A DNA stretch of 64,000 nucleotides from Tamlana sp. I1 (GCF_015355625.1 NZ_JACLAF010000002.1:1-64000), one strand, 5' to 3'; counted from the stretch's first letter, positions 27,891-38,254 are shown. Translations and numbers: made by a program. Notes: a model not told the origin generated them from the sequence alone.

Positions 27891-30194
27891 TTATGCAACA
27901 ACAGATTTTTCTGCCATTACTTTTTGACCATTAACTATTATTGGTAAATCATGGTCACCATCAACCGTAAACGTGGTTTCGTTATGATTGATATTTACTT
28001 TCAGAATTTGATTTCTGAAATTAATTTTAAACGAATAAGCCTCCCATTCTTTGGGGATTTTTGGCGCAAAATGCAAGGTATCATCCTTAACACGCATGCC
28101 TCCAAAACCTTCAACAATACTCATCCAAGTTCCTGCCATAGATGTGATGTGGCAGCCTTCTTCTACTTCTTTATTATAATCGTCTAAATCCAAACGAGAA
28201 GTTCGTAAATAAAAGGTATAAGCCATATCCATTTTGTCTAAAACAGCGGCTTGAATGGAATGCACGCAAGGCGAAAGCGAACTTTCGTGAACTGTAAACG
28301 CTTCGTAAAACTCGAAATTTCGTTGTAATTCTTCCTTTGAAAAATGATCTTCGAAAAAGTAAAACCCCTGTAAAACATCGGCTTGTTTAATGTATGGTGA
28401 ACGTAAAACACGATCCCAAGACCATTTTTGGTTTATTGGGCGCTGCGATTTGTCTAAATCTTTAACAGGAACCAATTCTTTATCTAAAAAACCATCTTGT
28501 TGCAAATAGACGCCTAATGCTTCCGATTTTGGGAAATACATATTATCTGCCACTTCTTTCCATGCCGAAATTTCGGCAACCGAAAGCTTGGTTTTTTCGA
28601 TAATTCTACAGAAATCTGAGTTGTATTCTGCTTTGACCTTTTCGGTTTGTTCTGCTGCATAATCAATACACCATTTGGCTATATAATTGGTGTAAAAATT
28701 ATTATTGATGTTATTTTCGTATTCATTAGGCCCTGTAACCCCTAAAATAACATATTGATTTTTTTGCGTTGAAAATGATGCTCTTTGATGCCAAAAACGG
28801 GCAATACCTATTAACACTTCCAATCCTTTTTCAGGAATGTATGAGTAATCGCCTGTATAACGGTGGTAGTTGTAAATAGCAAAAGCTATGGCGCCATTTC
28901 TATGAATTTCTTCATGGGTTATCTCCCATTCGTTATGGCATTCTTCACCATTCATGGTTACCATTGGATATAAAGCAGCGCCGTTTTTAAAGCCTAAATT
29001 ATTCTTGGCATTCTCAATGGCTTTATCCAATTGATTATAGCGATACGTTAATAAATTTCGAGCTACTTTTTGGTCTTTGGTCGCCATATAAAACGGAATG
29101 CAATAAGCTTCGGTATCCCAATAGGTACTTCCGCCGTATTTTTCTCCTGTAAAGCCTTTTGGCCCAATATTTAAACGGGCATCTTTACCTAAATAGGTCT
29201 GATTTAAATGAAAAATATTAAATCGGATGCCTTGTTGCGCCTTAACATCGCCAGAAATAGTAATATCGGCCATCTCCCAAATTTTAGCCCAAGCAAACTC
29301 CTGCTGCACTAAAAGTTGTTCAAAACCTAGACTAAGTACTTTATTTAGTACCTTTTTTGCTGCTGAAACCAACTGTGAAGCCTCATGATTACGATCTACT
29401 GTATAGCCTCCAAACTTATGAATACAAAAAGTTTGATTTTGTTTTACAGTTGAAGCATGCTTAAAAGTGATGCTTTTATCGGTATACGAAACCGTTTCTT
29501 TAGCGTTTAACTTTTCACCATTTAAGAAATATTCCGAAGCCATAAACGTACAGGTTTTAAATTCTGTTTTCATGGTATATGCCTCAATAAACGCCTTGTT
29601 TTTATCTTGAGTGACCGCAGTGGTTTCCCAAAATTTATCGTCCCAATTCGTATCTTCATTAGTAATCCCTGAATCTAGATAAGGTTCGAAAGCAATCTCA
29701 GCATCCACATTTAAAGGCGTTACACTGTATGAAATGGCGCCAACCTCATCTAAATCTAAACTTAAAAAACGTTTTGTTTCTACAGCAATTTCAATGTTGT
29801 TAGGCAATGTTGCACGAAAAGAACGCGACAACCAACCTGCTTTCATATTTAATTCACGTTTAAAATTGGACACCGTTTTACAGGTAAACAAATCGAAAGA
29901 AGTGCCGTTTACAAACACGTTTATCCCAATCCAATTTGGCGCATTTAATACTTTTGCGAAATACTCTGGATAGCCGTTTTTCCACCAGCCAACGCGTGTT
30001 TTATCTGGATAATAGACGCCTGCGATATAACTCCCTTGAAAGGTTGGTCCAGAATAATGTTCTTCAAAATTAGCGCGTTGCCCCATGGCACCGTTACCAA
30101 TACTGAATAAACTTTCTGAAGATTTAACGCGTTCAACATCAAACCCTTCTTCTATGATTGACCAATTATCTGGTTTTATATAATCTTGATTCAT
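27891..30194 (-). CDS. GH65 glycoside phosphorylase, probable maltose phosphorylase
   Basis: 767 residues, no signal peptide, so cytosolic. GH65 enzymes have an N-terminal beta-sandwich (to about 270), a linker helix pair and an (alpha/alpha)6 barrel. TYWDTEAY (357-364) lines the active site, and E491 in VTGPNEYENN is the general acid, matching the position in L. brevis maltose phosphorylase. The reaction would be maltose plus phosphate to glucose plus beta-glucose-1-phosphate. The neighbouring beta-phosphoglucomutase, which accepts exactly that sugar phosphate, and the MFS transporter support maltose over trehalose, kojibiose or nigerose, though these are not excluded. Third gene of the MFS-pgmB-GH65 unit. 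Confidence 0.93.
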   Translation of the reverse strand: MNQDYIKPDNWSIIEEGFDVERVKSSESLFSIGNGAMGQRANFEEHYSGPTFQGSYIAGVYYPDKTRVGWWKNGYPEYFAKVLNAPNWIGINVFVNGTSFDLFTCKTVSNFKRELNMKAGWLSRSFRATLPNNIEIAVETKRFLSLDLDEVGAISYSVTPLNVDAEIAFEPYLDSGITNEDTNWDDKFWETTAVTQDKNKAFIEAYTMKTEFKTCTFMASEYFLNGEKLNAKETVSYTDKSITFKHASTVKQNQTFCIHKFGGYTVDRNHEASQLVSAAKKVLNKVLSLGFEQLLVQQEFAWAKIWEMADITISGDVKAQQGIRFNIFHLNQTYLGKDARLNIGPKGFTGEKYGGSTYWDTEAYCIPFYMATKDQKVARNLLTYRYNQLDKAIENAKNNLGFKNGAALYPMVTMNGEECHNEWEITHEEIHRNGAIAFAIYNYHRYTGDYSYIPEKGLEVLIGIARFWHQRASFSTQKNQYVILGVTGPNEYENNINNNFYTNYIAKWCIDYAAEQTEKVKAEYNSDFCRIIEKTKLSVAEISAWKEVADNMYFPKSEALGVYLQQDGFLDKELVPVKDLDKSQRPINQKWSWDRVLRSPYIKQADVLQGFYFFEDHFSKEELQRNFEFYEAFTVHESSLSPCVHSIQAAVLDKMDMAYTFYLRTSRLDLDDYNKEVEEGCHITSMAGTWMSIVEGFGGMRVKDDTLHFAPKIPKEWEAYSFKINFRNQILKVNINHNETTFTVDGDHDLPIIVNGQKVMAEKSVVA

Positions 30195-30287
30195 TTTATT
30201 TTTAGGATAAAGAATAAAGTAAAAGCGTACTCCTCCTAACGATGTATCGTTGAGACCCTGCTTTTCTAAATTCTATGTTCGGTTATT

Positions 30288-30944
30288 CTACTTGTTAATT
30301 AACTCTTTTATAAAGTCTTCGGAAATCTCTGAGAAGTCGTTAAAAATATAATCGGCTTCATGTAACACGTCTTTGCTTCCTATGCCTATAGATATCATAT
30401 TTGCAATATTTGCAGCTTGTACCCCTGCAACAGAATCTTCGAAAACAATACAATTTTCTGGTTTAATTTTTATCGCCGAAGCGGCATTTAAAAACACTTC
30501 CGGATCTGGTTTTGCTTTACTTACATCGTTACCATCTACAATGGCATCAAACTTGGCGAGTAGATGTACTTTATCTAATATTTTTCTAGCGTTTTTACTG
30601 GCAGAACCTAGGGAAACCCCTTGGTTGTTTGCTTTTAAAAAATCTAAAACTTTTGGCACATCGATTAAGATTTCAGAATCGTCCATCTTATCGATATAGC
30701 CTAAATATTCGTCATTTTTTAAGGTCATTAAAGCTTGAAATTTGTCTTCGGAAACCCTTGTGTTTCCCCAAGCCAAAATTTTGTTAAGTGAGTCTACACG
30801 ACTCACACCTTTAAGTTGTTCATTTTGAGCTTCGGTAAAATCGAATCCCAAACTATGGGCAAGGTTTTTCCATGCCAAAAAGTGATACTTTGCAGTGTCT
30901 ACAATAACACCGTCTAAATCGAAAATAAATCCTTTTCTTTTCAT
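30288..30944 (-). CDS. pgmB: Beta-phosphoglucomutase
   Basis: 218 residues, HAD superfamily with C1 cap. FIFDLDGVIVDT at 7-18 gives the aspartyl nucleophile D9 and the acid/base D11; SLGSASKNA supplies the motif-2 Ser; KAKPDPEVF motif-3 Lys; and CIVFEDSVAGVQAA motif 4. It converts beta-glucose-1-phosphate from the GH65 enzyme to glucose-6-phosphate. Its ATG overlaps the stop of the transporter gene by one base (TAATG), so translation is coupled. Confidence 0.95.
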   Translation of the reverse strand: MKRKGFIFDLDGVIVDTAKYHFLAWKNLAHSLGFDFTEAQNEQLKGVSRVDSLNKILAWGNTRVSEDKFQALMTLKNDEYLGYIDKMDDSEILIDVPKVLDFLKANNQGVSLGSASKNARKILDKVHLLAKFDAIVDGNDVSKAKPDPEVFLNAASAIKIKPENCIVFEDSVAGVQAANIANMISIGIGSKDVLHEADYIFNDFSEISEDFIKELINK

Positions 30945-32323
30945 TACTGTTCTAATTCTGGTTGGTATGAAATGGCCTGTTTATTTGTAATTAATAAATT
31001 ACAAAGCCCTGCAATAATTAAACTAAAACCTGCCACTAACATGGCATTTATAGTTTCTTCTCCTAATAAGTTTGAAATGAAATTAATACCGCCAATAGCA
31101 GCTATAATTTGCGGAATAACAATAAACATGTTAAAAATGCCCATGATAACACCCATTTTATTTGGATCTACCGAGCTAGATAACATGGCATAAGGCATGG
31201 ATAAAATACTCCCCCAAGCAATACCAACAAGAATAAACGAATATTTTAAAAATTCTGGCGACGGCACATAATACATAGATAAAAACCCTATGCCGCCTAA
31301 AACCAGTGAAAACATGTGTACATACTTTCTGTTAATGCGTTTTTTAGAAGTATAAAATGCTAGAATTAAAGCAAATGCCATAGAAGACAAACCATAAACC
31401 CCCATAGAAGACCCCACTAAATTGGATGCTTTTTGGAAGGCTGTATTGGCCACATCGAAAGCTTCGGCTTGTGCTGGAATGCTTAAATCGTACGCCGATT
31501 CTATTGGTGCTGGCGTATGAAACACATGCTCTGTTAAGGCTGGATTTGCCAAACTCCACATAGTGAAAAATGCGAACCAACTAAAAAATTGAATCAGCCC
31601 CAATTTCTTCATCGTGGTTGGCATATTGCCAATATTGTTAAGAATGTCTGGAATGAATTGATTTTTCTTAGCTTTTTCTTTTTCAAAGGCTTCCATGTCC
31701 TCTGGCGGATATTCGGAAGTAGTGAATACCGTAAATAAAATACTCGTTAAAAACACAAAGGCACCAATTCCGAAGGCTACTTTAACCGACATTGGCACAA
31801 CACCCATGGGCGCAGAATCGCTAACTCCCAATTGTGAAACAAGCCAAGGTAGGTTACTTGCTACCCAGGTACCAATTCCGATAATAAGTGTTTGAACCAC
31901 AAAACCATAGGAACGTTGTGAATCTGGCAATTTATCGGCAACCAAAGCGCGAAAAGGCTCCATAGACACATTAATTGAAGCATCTAGAATCCATAAAAAA
32001 CCTGCAGCCACCCACAACGTAGGCGAATGTGGCACGATTAGCAAAGCCAGTGAGCTTAAAACAGCACCTATAAGAAAATAAGGCCTACGACGGCCCCATC
32101 GCGGACTCCACGTGCGGTCGCTTAAATAACCAATTATTGGCTGAACGAGTAACCCGGTTAAAGGTGCAGCAATCCATAACAATGGAATAGCGTCTTTATC
32201 GGCTCCTAAAGTTTGAAAAATTCGAGACATAAAGCCTCCTTGTAATGCAAATCCGAATTGTATTCCCAGAAAACCGAAACTCATGTTCCAAATTTCCCAG
32301 AAATTAAGGGCGCGCTTTTTCAT
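30944..32323 (-). CDS. MFS sugar transporter, probable maltose importer
   Basis: 459 residues with about twelve membrane helices. FGFALQGGFMSRIFQTLGAD (about 18-37), YLSDRTWSPRWGRRRPYFLIG (loop 2-3) and SMEPFRALVADKLPD are typical of the GPH/SLC45-like disaccharide carriers found in Bacteroidota maltose loci. It should bring maltose across the inner membrane with protons. Heads the MFS-pgmB-GH65 unit, with a -7 box about 100 bp upstream. Substrate is inferred from context. Confidence 0.9.
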   Translation of the reverse strand: MKKRALNFWEIWNMSFGFLGIQFGFALQGGFMSRIFQTLGADKDAIPLLWIAAPLTGLLVQPIIGYLSDRTWSPRWGRRRPYFLIGAVLSSLALLIVPHSPTLWVAAGFLWILDASINVSMEPFRALVADKLPDSQRSYGFVVQTLIIGIGTWVASNLPWLVSQLGVSDSAPMGVVPMSVKVAFGIGAFVFLTSILFTVFTTSEYPPEDMEAFEKEKAKKNQFIPDILNNIGNMPTTMKKLGLIQFFSWFAFFTMWSLANPALTEHVFHTPAPIESAYDLSIPAQAEAFDVANTAFQKASNLVGSSMGVYGLSSMAFALILAFYTSKKRINRKYVHMFSLVLGGIGFLSMYYVPSPEFLKYSFILVGIAWGSILSMPYAMLSSSVDPNKMGVIMGIFNMFIVIPQIIAAIGGINFISNLLGEETINAMLVAGFSLIIAGLCNLLITNKQAISYQPELEQ

Positions 32324-32423
32324 TAATAGTATAATTTAAATTGATACTATTGATAAGCGGAAAAAATACTTATCAAAACTTACTTATTAGTTGAGAAGTA
32401 AAAATATAAGTCTTGATCGTTGG

Positions 32424-32431
32424 CAAATATA
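32424..32431 (-). promoter_or_regulatory. -7 box of the MFS-pgmB-GH65 operon
   Basis: TATATTTG on the minus strand, just beyond the stop of the LacI gene. The predicted leader of about 93 nt contains the inverted repeat TGATAAG / CTTATCA (32351-32375). No good -33 box is seen, which could mean regulator-dependent activity. Confidence 0.5.
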
Positions 32432-32461
32432 CAAAAGATTTTTATTTGACCATGTTAAATT

Positions 32462-33502
32462 TTATTTAGTTGATTCCCTTTCAATCAATTCCGTTTCTAT
32501 AACTACCGTTCTAACAGGGTCTTCGCTGGCTTCACTCTCTATTTTTTCTATAAGTAATGCCGCTGCAACCTCTCCTATTTTTTGTCCGTATTGAGTCACT
32601 GTTGTTAAACTAGGCGATGCATGCCTGGACAATACACCGTCTGTAAAACCGATAACTTGAAGATCTTCTGGAATTTTTCGTCCTAAATTTTTAGCAACCT
32701 TCATCGTGGTAATGGCATACAATTCGTTTACCGCAAAAACCCCATCGATGTCTGGATTTATTAAAAATAAAGATTTAATTTCTTCTTCTAAAACATCGAT
32801 ATAATCTTCGGTGACTAATTTATCATCAACCTTTAAAATAAGTTCGGGTTCGGGGGCTATTTCATGGTCATTCAATGCTTCAACATAGCCTTGTGTACGT
32901 AGTCTACCAACATTTACATAATCTTTAGTAGTGATTATGGCAATTTTCTTGCAGTTGTTTTTTATAAGTTTATTCACTGCTTTTTTAGCAGCTTCAACAT
33001 CATTTATAATCACTTTATCACATCGAATATCACTTACCACACGATCGAACATCACAATAGGCATCCCTTGATTAATGGTTTCGTTAAGGTGATGATAATC
33101 TTGCTGCAATAAGGTTTCCTTGGAAATTGACATGATAAATCCATCAATACTTCCGCTGGCCAACATTTCCATATTTATAACCTCTTTATCGAAAGATTCG
33201 TTAGACAAACCTATAATAACATTATAGCCTTTTTTATTGGCTACTTTTTCAATGCCTTGAATAACTTTAGAAAAGAAGTGATGCACAATTTCAGGAATAA
33301 GAATACCTATGGTTTTAGTTTTCCTATTCTTTAAACTTAATGCAATATTATTGGGTTTGTAGTTGTAGTATTTAGCAAAAGCTTGAATTTTCTCTTTGGT
33401 TTCTTCGCTAATTTCCTTGCTATCCTTTAAAGCTTTTGATACGGTTCCTATAGACACACCTAGCTCTTTAGCAATTTGCTTTAAAGTAATTTTTCTTTTC
33501 AT
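32462..33502 (-). CDS. LacI-family transcriptional regulator of the starch/maltose locus
   Basis: 346 residues. N-terminal HTH: ITLKQIAKELGVSIGTVSKAL (about 5-25), with the hinge helix after NIALSLKN, then a periplasmic-binding-protein-like effector domain (TKTIGILIPEIVHHFF, DGVFAVNELYA, QVIGFTDG). It lies between the divergent MFS operon and susC. Maltose or a related sugar is the likely effector. It replaces the membrane sensor SusR used in Bacteroides. Ligand and direction of control are inferred. Confidence 0.93.
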   Translation of the reverse strand: MKRKITLKQIAKELGVSIGTVSKALKDSKEISEETKEKIQAFAKYYNYKPNNIALSLKNRKTKTIGILIPEIVHHFFSKVIQGIEKVANKKGYNVIIGLSNESFDKEVINMEMLASGSIDGFIMSISKETLLQQDYHHLNETINQGMPIVMFDRVVSDIRCDKVIINDVEAAKKAVNKLIKNNCKKIAIITTKDYVNVGRLRTQGYVEALNDHEIAPEPELILKVDDKLVTEDYIDVLEEEIKSLFLINPDIDGVFAVNELYAITTMKVAKNLGRKIPEDLQVIGFTDGVLSRHASPSLTTVTQYGQKIGEVAAALLIEKIESEASEDPVRTVVIETELIERESTK

Positions 33503-33521
33503 TTATCAGGATTTCTTCAAG

Positions 33522-33552
33522 TAAAGATATTGCTTTAAATGAAAACCACAAA
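33522..33552 (-). promoter_or_regulatory. Promoter of the LacI-family gene
   Basis: On the minus strand TTTG (33552-33549), 19 bases, TATCTTTA (33529-33522), one base off consensus. The start would be near 33515, giving a leader of about 12 nt. Confidence 0.6.
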
Positions 33553-33611
33553 TTTTTCATATTTTTAAATAAATGCAGCAAAAATGCTGATAATTGAAAA
33601 AGTTACTAACA

Positions 33612-33625
33612 CGAAAACGTTTTCG
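33612..33625. promoter_or_regulatory. LacI-family operator palindrome
   Basis: Perfect 14-bp palindrome CGAAAACGTTTTCG with the central CG typical of LacI/PurR-family operators, in the space between the regulator and susC. It lies upstream of both promoters rather than over a -7 box, so the protein could act as an activator of susC as well as a repressor. A second, looser inverted repeat, GTTAAAT-TCG-ATTTAAC (33643-33659), lies 17 bp further toward susC. Confidence 0.8.
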
Positions 33626-33741
33626 CTAAGAATTTCGTAATTGTTAAATTCGATTTAACATAACTTTTACATAATTTTAACCTCGAGAAGTAAAAATATA
33701 ATCACTAAACTAAATTACACATTTAACTTAATTACTATTGT

Positions 33742-36666
33742 ATGAGAACAATTATTAATAGTTTATTACTGGCACTGTTTTTTGCTCCAGCCTTAGTTTT
33801 GGCGCAAAATACCGTCACCGGAGTTGTATCGGAAAGCGGTACAAATATCCCCATAGCGGGTGCAAACATTATTGTTAAAGGAACAACAACCGGAGCGGTT
33901 TCAGATTTTGATGGAAATTATACGGTTTCGGTTAACACAGGAGAAACCCTTGTCTTTTCATTTATTGGGTACCAAACTAAGGAATTAAAATACACAGGAC
34001 AATCTACCTTAAACATGTCACTAACCGAAGACGCTTCACTTCTTGACGAAGTTGTAGTTATTGGGTATGGTACGGTTAGAAAAGAAGACGTTACTGGCGC
34101 TGCCGATTTAGTGACAACTAAAGACTTTAACCAAGGCCCTATTGTTAATGCACCTCAATTAATTCAAGGTAAAGTTTCGGGCGTATCGGTTACCTCATCT
34201 AGTGGTGCTCCTGGAGATGGCCAAGAAATTAGAATTAGAGGAAACAGCTCACTCTCACTTAACAACAATCCTTTAATTGTATTGGATGGTATTCCTTTAG
34301 ACCAAGGTGGTATTGGCGGCTCTAGAAATCCATTAAATATGGTAAACCCTAATGATATTGAAAGTATGACCGTTTTAAAAGATGCCTCGGCAACTTCAAT
34401 TTATGGGTCTCGTGCTGCCAATGGTGTCATTATTGTAACCACTAAAAAAGGGAAATCATCAGATTTTAAATTTAATTTAAACACCTTAACTTCTATTGGT
34501 AGCCCAATTGCGAAAGTAGATGTATTAAATGCCGATGAATTTCGTGATATCGTAACAAATCATCCGCAAGCTAATGCAACTACACTAAGCTTATTACAAG
34601 ACTACGATACCGATTGGCAGGATGAAATTTACGGAAATGCTTTTGGTCAAGACCATGCGTTTAGTGCTTTAGGAGCTGCTTGGGGCATACCAATGAGAGC
34701 TTCAGTTTCATACACCGATTATGGTGGTATTTTAAAACGTGATAATTTTAAAAGAACAACAGGTTCTATTAGTTTAACACCAAAATTATTTGACGATCAT
34801 CTAAAAATAGAATTAAATGCAAGAGGAAACTATACCGAAAACTTCTTCGGAAATAGAGATGCCATTGGTTCTGCTAACAGCTATGCACCAACGCAACCAG
34901 TTTATGATGCAAACTCCCCTTACGCAGGATATTCGTCTTGGATCGACCCTGCTACAGGTTTAGAGCCTAGCTTAGCAAATACCAATCCTGTTGCTTTATT
35001 AAATTTAAGAGATGACGAATCTGAGGTAAGACGCTTTATTGGTAACGCCAAACTTGATTATCAATTACACTTTTTTGAAGATTTAACTGCAACGGTTAAT
35101 ATCGCTTTAGATAAATCTAACAGTCATGGACGTACCATCGTATCTGATTTAATGCCTACCACAGACCCAACTTGGAACGGCTCTGAAAATACTTATAGAA
35201 ATGAAAGTACAAACCAACTTTTTGATGCGTATTTAACCTATAACAAAACATTTAACGAAACTCATAATCTAACCGCTGTTGTAGGATATTCATACCAGTC
35301 ATTTGAATACAACAATTACAGTTATGATAGTGAGCTTGAAGAACGTGGTAACACCTATGAGTTTATAGATAAATCTAAAAACGTATTGTTATCATACTTT
35401 GGTAGACTTAACTATGATTATGATGGACGCTACTTAGTAACTGCAACTTTAAGAGCAGATGCTTCTTCAAAATTAAACCCTGATGACCGTTGGGGGTACT
35501 TCCCATCGGTAGCATTAGCTTGGAATATTCACAACGAATCATTCTTAGAAGATTCTGCTTTAAATGAGTTAAAATTAAGAGTAGGTTACGGTGAAGTTGG
35601 TAACGTAAATGGTTTAGGTGAATACCTGTTCTTAACGCGTTACTCAGGAAGTCAATCGAACGCAAACTATCAATTTGGTAACAGCTTTTATCAAACCTAC
35701 AGACCTGACCCAGTAAACCCAGATCTTAGATGGGAAGTTGGTAACACACTTAACGTTGGTTTAGATTACAGCTTTTTAGACCGTAGAATCTCTGGTTCTA
35801 TTAATGGTTACATCAAAAAAACAAAAGATTTAATTGCCAATGCTTCTATAGATCCTTTTACCAACTTTGGTAGTAGAATCGATAAAAATATTGGAGACAT
35901 GGAAAACAAGGGTATTGAATTTGCCATAAACCTAACCCCTGTTCAAACAAAAGATTTCGAATGGTCTATTAACTACAATATTGCTGTAAACGACAATAAG
36001 ATTACAGATTTACCTTTCGACCAAGTTACAGGTGGTATTAGTGGTGGTGTTGGAAACAACATTCAATTACATACAGAAGGTGAAGCGCCTTATAGCTTTT
36101 ATGTTTTACAACAAATTTACGATGCTAATGGAAAACCCATTGAAGGTGCTTTTGTAGACCGAAACGGAGATAATATCATTAACGATGCAGATAAATATGT
36201 GCATAAAAACCCTTATGCCGATGTGATTATGGGATTAAACACCAATTTGAATTACAAAAAATGGGACCTATCTGTAATTACAAGAGCAAATATTGGAAAC
36301 TATGCCTATAACAATGTAGCTTCTGGTAACTCATATTTAAACGGTGTAATTCCAACAACCAACAACTTCTTATGGAATATTCATTCAGATTACTTAAATA
36401 CTGGATTTAAAGACCAAACCGACAACAACTTTTTGAGTAGTCATTTTATAGAAGATGCGTCTTTCTTTAAAATTGACAACATTACCTTGGGATACACCAT
36501 TGATGATGCTCTTAAAGACACGTCATTTAGAATATACGGATCGGTTCAAAACCTATTAACTGTTACAGGTTATAATGGTTTAGATCCAGAAATTAATGGC
36601 GGTATCGATAATAGTTTTTACCCAAGACCTAGAACAATAGTATTGGGACTTAATGTTGGCTTTTAA
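33742..36666 (+). CDS. susC: SusC-type TonB-dependent starch oligosaccharide transporter
   Basis: 974 residues. Signal peptide (about 1-21, ending VLAQ), carboxypeptidase-D-like N-terminal domain (NTVTGVVSESGTNIPIAGAN, about 22-100), plug domain with LDEVVVIGYGTVRKEDVTGA (about 107-126) and the DGIPLDQGG and SIYGSRAANGVIIVTTKKG blocks, then a 22-strand-type barrel ending in VLGLNVGF. It imports oligosaccharides across the outer membrane with TonB energy, capped by SusD. First gene of the plus-strand unit; SusD follows after 10 bp. Maltodextrin as cargo is inferred from neighbours. Confidence 0.97.
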   Translation: MRTIINSLLLALFFAPALVLAQNTVTGVVSESGTNIPIAGANIIVKGTTTGAVSDFDGNYTVSVNTGETLVFSFIGYQTKELKYTGQSTLNMSLTEDASLLDEVVVIGYGTVRKEDVTGAADLVTTKDFNQGPIVNAPQLIQGKVSGVSVTSSSGAPGDGQEIRIRGNSSLSLNNNPLIVLDGIPLDQGGIGGSRNPLNMVNPNDIESMTVLKDASATSIYGSRAANGVIIVTTKKGKSSDFKFNLNTLTSIGSPIAKVDVLNADEFRDIVTNHPQANATTLSLLQDYDTDWQDEIYGNAFGQDHAFSALGAAWGIPMRASVSYTDYGGILKRDNFKRTTGSISLTPKLFDDHLKIELNARGNYTENFFGNRDAIGSANSYAPTQPVYDANSPYAGYSSWIDPATGLEPSLANTNPVALLNLRDDESEVRRFIGNAKLDYQLHFFEDLTATVNIALDKSNSHGRTIVSDLMPTTDPTWNGSENTYRNESTNQLFDAYLTYNKTFNETHNLTAVVGYSYQSFEYNNYSYDSELEERGNTYEFIDKSKNVLLSYFGRLNYDYDGRYLVTATLRADASSKLNPDDRWGYFPSVALAWNIHNESFLEDSALNELKLRVGYGEVGNVNGLGEYLFLTRYSGSQSNANYQFGNSFYQTYRPDPVNPDLRWEVGNTLNVGLDYSFLDRRISGSINGYIKKTKDLIANASIDPFTNFGSRIDKNIGDMENKGIEFAINLTPVQTKDFEWSINYNIAVNDNKITDLPFDQVTGGISGGVGNNIQLHTEGEAPYSFYVLQQIYDANGKPIEGAFVDRNGDNIINDADKYVHKNPYADVIMGLNTNLNYKKWDLSVITRANIGNYAYNNVASGNSYLNGVIPTTNNFLWNIHSDYLNTGFKDQTDNNFLSSHFIEDASFFKIDNITLGYTIDDALKDTSFRIYGSVQNLLTVTGYNGLDPEINGGIDNSFYPRPRTIVLGLNVGF

Positions 36667-36676
36667 AAATTGAATT

Positions 36677-38254
36677 ATGAAAAATATTATAAATAAAATT
36701 ATACCAATCTTAACTATCTCGTTATTTATGGCATCATGTCACGGCGATTTAGATCAATACCCTATTGATCCAGATAGTTTTACAGAACAAGATGTATTTG
36801 CCAATGTTACCGAAGCAAAAGGTGCTTTAGCAAAACTATATGCCAGTTTAGCCTTAACTGGACAACAAGGTGGCGATAGCGGCTCCCCAGATATTAGCGA
36901 TATCGAACAAGGGTTTTCGCAATACACACGTATGTTATTTAACCTAAACGAACTTACTACAGATCATGCTGTTGTTGGTTGGGGAGATAGCGGGTTACCA
37001 GATTTACACGGTATGTATTGGACAGGAAGTAACAGCTTTACAGGCGCTATGTACTTACGTTTGGCGCAAGAAGTTTCATTTTGTAACTCGTTTATAACAA
37101 ATGCTGAAAGCTTAACCGATCCTGAAGCACAAACATTTATTGCTGAAGCGCGATTTTTAAGAGCATTTGCGTATTACAATTTAATTGATTTCTACGGAAA
37201 TGTGCCTTTAGTAACGAAGATTACCACAGACCTACCTTCACAAAGCAGCAGAACAGAACTTTTTGATTTTGTTGAAAGTGAATTATTAGACATCCAAAAC
37301 TTGTTACCAGAACCAAAAGCTAATGAATATGGACGTGTCGATAAAGTGGCCGCTTGGGCATTATTGTCTAAACTTTATTTAAATGCCGAAGTATGGACTG
37401 GTGCAGATAAATATAGTGAGTGTGTTACCTTTTCTAACCAAGTTATAAACTCATCTTACAGCCTTAACACTACCGATACAAACGGAAATGGTACTGCTTA
37501 TGATGAATTATTCTTAGCAGACAACGACACAAACGGAGCACAAAACGAATTTATTTTCTTAGTAAGCTTCGATGGTATCCAATCGTCAACTTACGGAGGT
37601 TCTACATTCTTAATTCATGCAGCCATTGGCGGCACTATGGATCCTACCGAATTTGGAGTAAACGGTGGCTGGGGCGGTCTACGAGTAACCAAAAACTTAG
37701 TTAATAAATTTGAAAGCGGAGACCAACGCGGTATGTTTTATACCGATGGTCAAACTCTAGAGATTGAAAGTATTCCACAATTTAGCAACGGATATGCTTG
37801 TACTAAGTTTAGAAACATCGATTCTAATGGCGAGCAAGGCAATGATAAAACCGGTGAATTTACAGATACCGATTTAGCACTTATTCGTTTACCTGAAATC
37901 TATTTCAACTATGCTGAAGCTTCATTAAGAGGTGGTGGTGGCGACCTAAACACAGCAACAAACTTAATTAATCAATTAAGAGAGCGTGCTTACGGAAGTG
38001 CCTCCGGAAGCATCACTTCAGGCGATATTACTTTAGATTTTCTTTTAGATGAACGCTCAAGAGAATTGTACTGGGAAGGGCAAAGACGTACCGATTTAGT
38101 ACGTTATAACTACTTCACCACATCAAGTTACTTATGGCCATTTAAAGCGAATCAAAAAAATGGAACATCTACTGATTCCTTCAGAAACATTTTTCCAATT
38201 CCAAACAATACGCTTTCAACTAACCCTAACTTAATACAAAACCCTGGTTACTAA
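36677..38254 (+). CDS. susD: SusD-type starch-binding lipoprotein
   Basis: 525 residues. Lipobox MASC (Cys21) anchors it in the outer membrane. The SusD/RagB fold is clear: FLRAFAYYNLIDFYGNVPLV (about 157-176), the tetratricopeptide-like helices, and the C-terminal RSRELYWEGQRRTDLVRYNYF (about 454-474), followed by FPIPNNTLSTNPNLIQNPGY at the very end. It forms the lid of the SusC pedal bin and binds helical amylose. Pairs directly with susC. Confidence 0.97.
   Translation: MKNIINKIIPILTISLFMASCHGDLDQYPIDPDSFTEQDVFANVTEAKGALAKLYASLALTGQQGGDSGSPDISDIEQGFSQYTRMLFNLNELTTDHAVVGWGDSGLPDLHGMYWTGSNSFTGAMYLRLAQEVSFCNSFITNAESLTDPEAQTFIAEARFLRAFAYYNLIDFYGNVPLVTKITTDLPSQSSRTELFDFVESELLDIQNLLPEPKANEYGRVDKVAAWALLSKLYLNAEVWTGADKYSECVTFSNQVINSSYSLNTTDTNGNGTAYDELFLADNDTNGAQNEFIFLVSFDGIQSSTYGGSTFLIHAAIGGTMDPTEFGVNGGWGGLRVTKNLVNKFESGDQRGMFYTDGQTLEIESIPQFSNGYACTKFRNIDSNGEQGNDKTGEFTDTDLALIRLPEIYFNYAEASLRGGGGDLNTATNLINQLRERAYGSASGSITSGDITLDFLLDERSRELYWEGQRRTDLVRYNYFTTSSYLWPFKANQKNGTSTDSFRNIFPIPNNTLSTNPNLIQNPGY

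Noticed and set aside
30944-30946. Frameshift or fusion between the MFS and pgmB genes
   Set aside because: Both proteins are full length; TAATG is ordinary translational coupling.
33643-33659. Second operator GTTAAAT-TCG-ATTTAAC
   Set aside because: Made mainly of A/T and easily produced by chance; kept only as a note beside the main palindrome.
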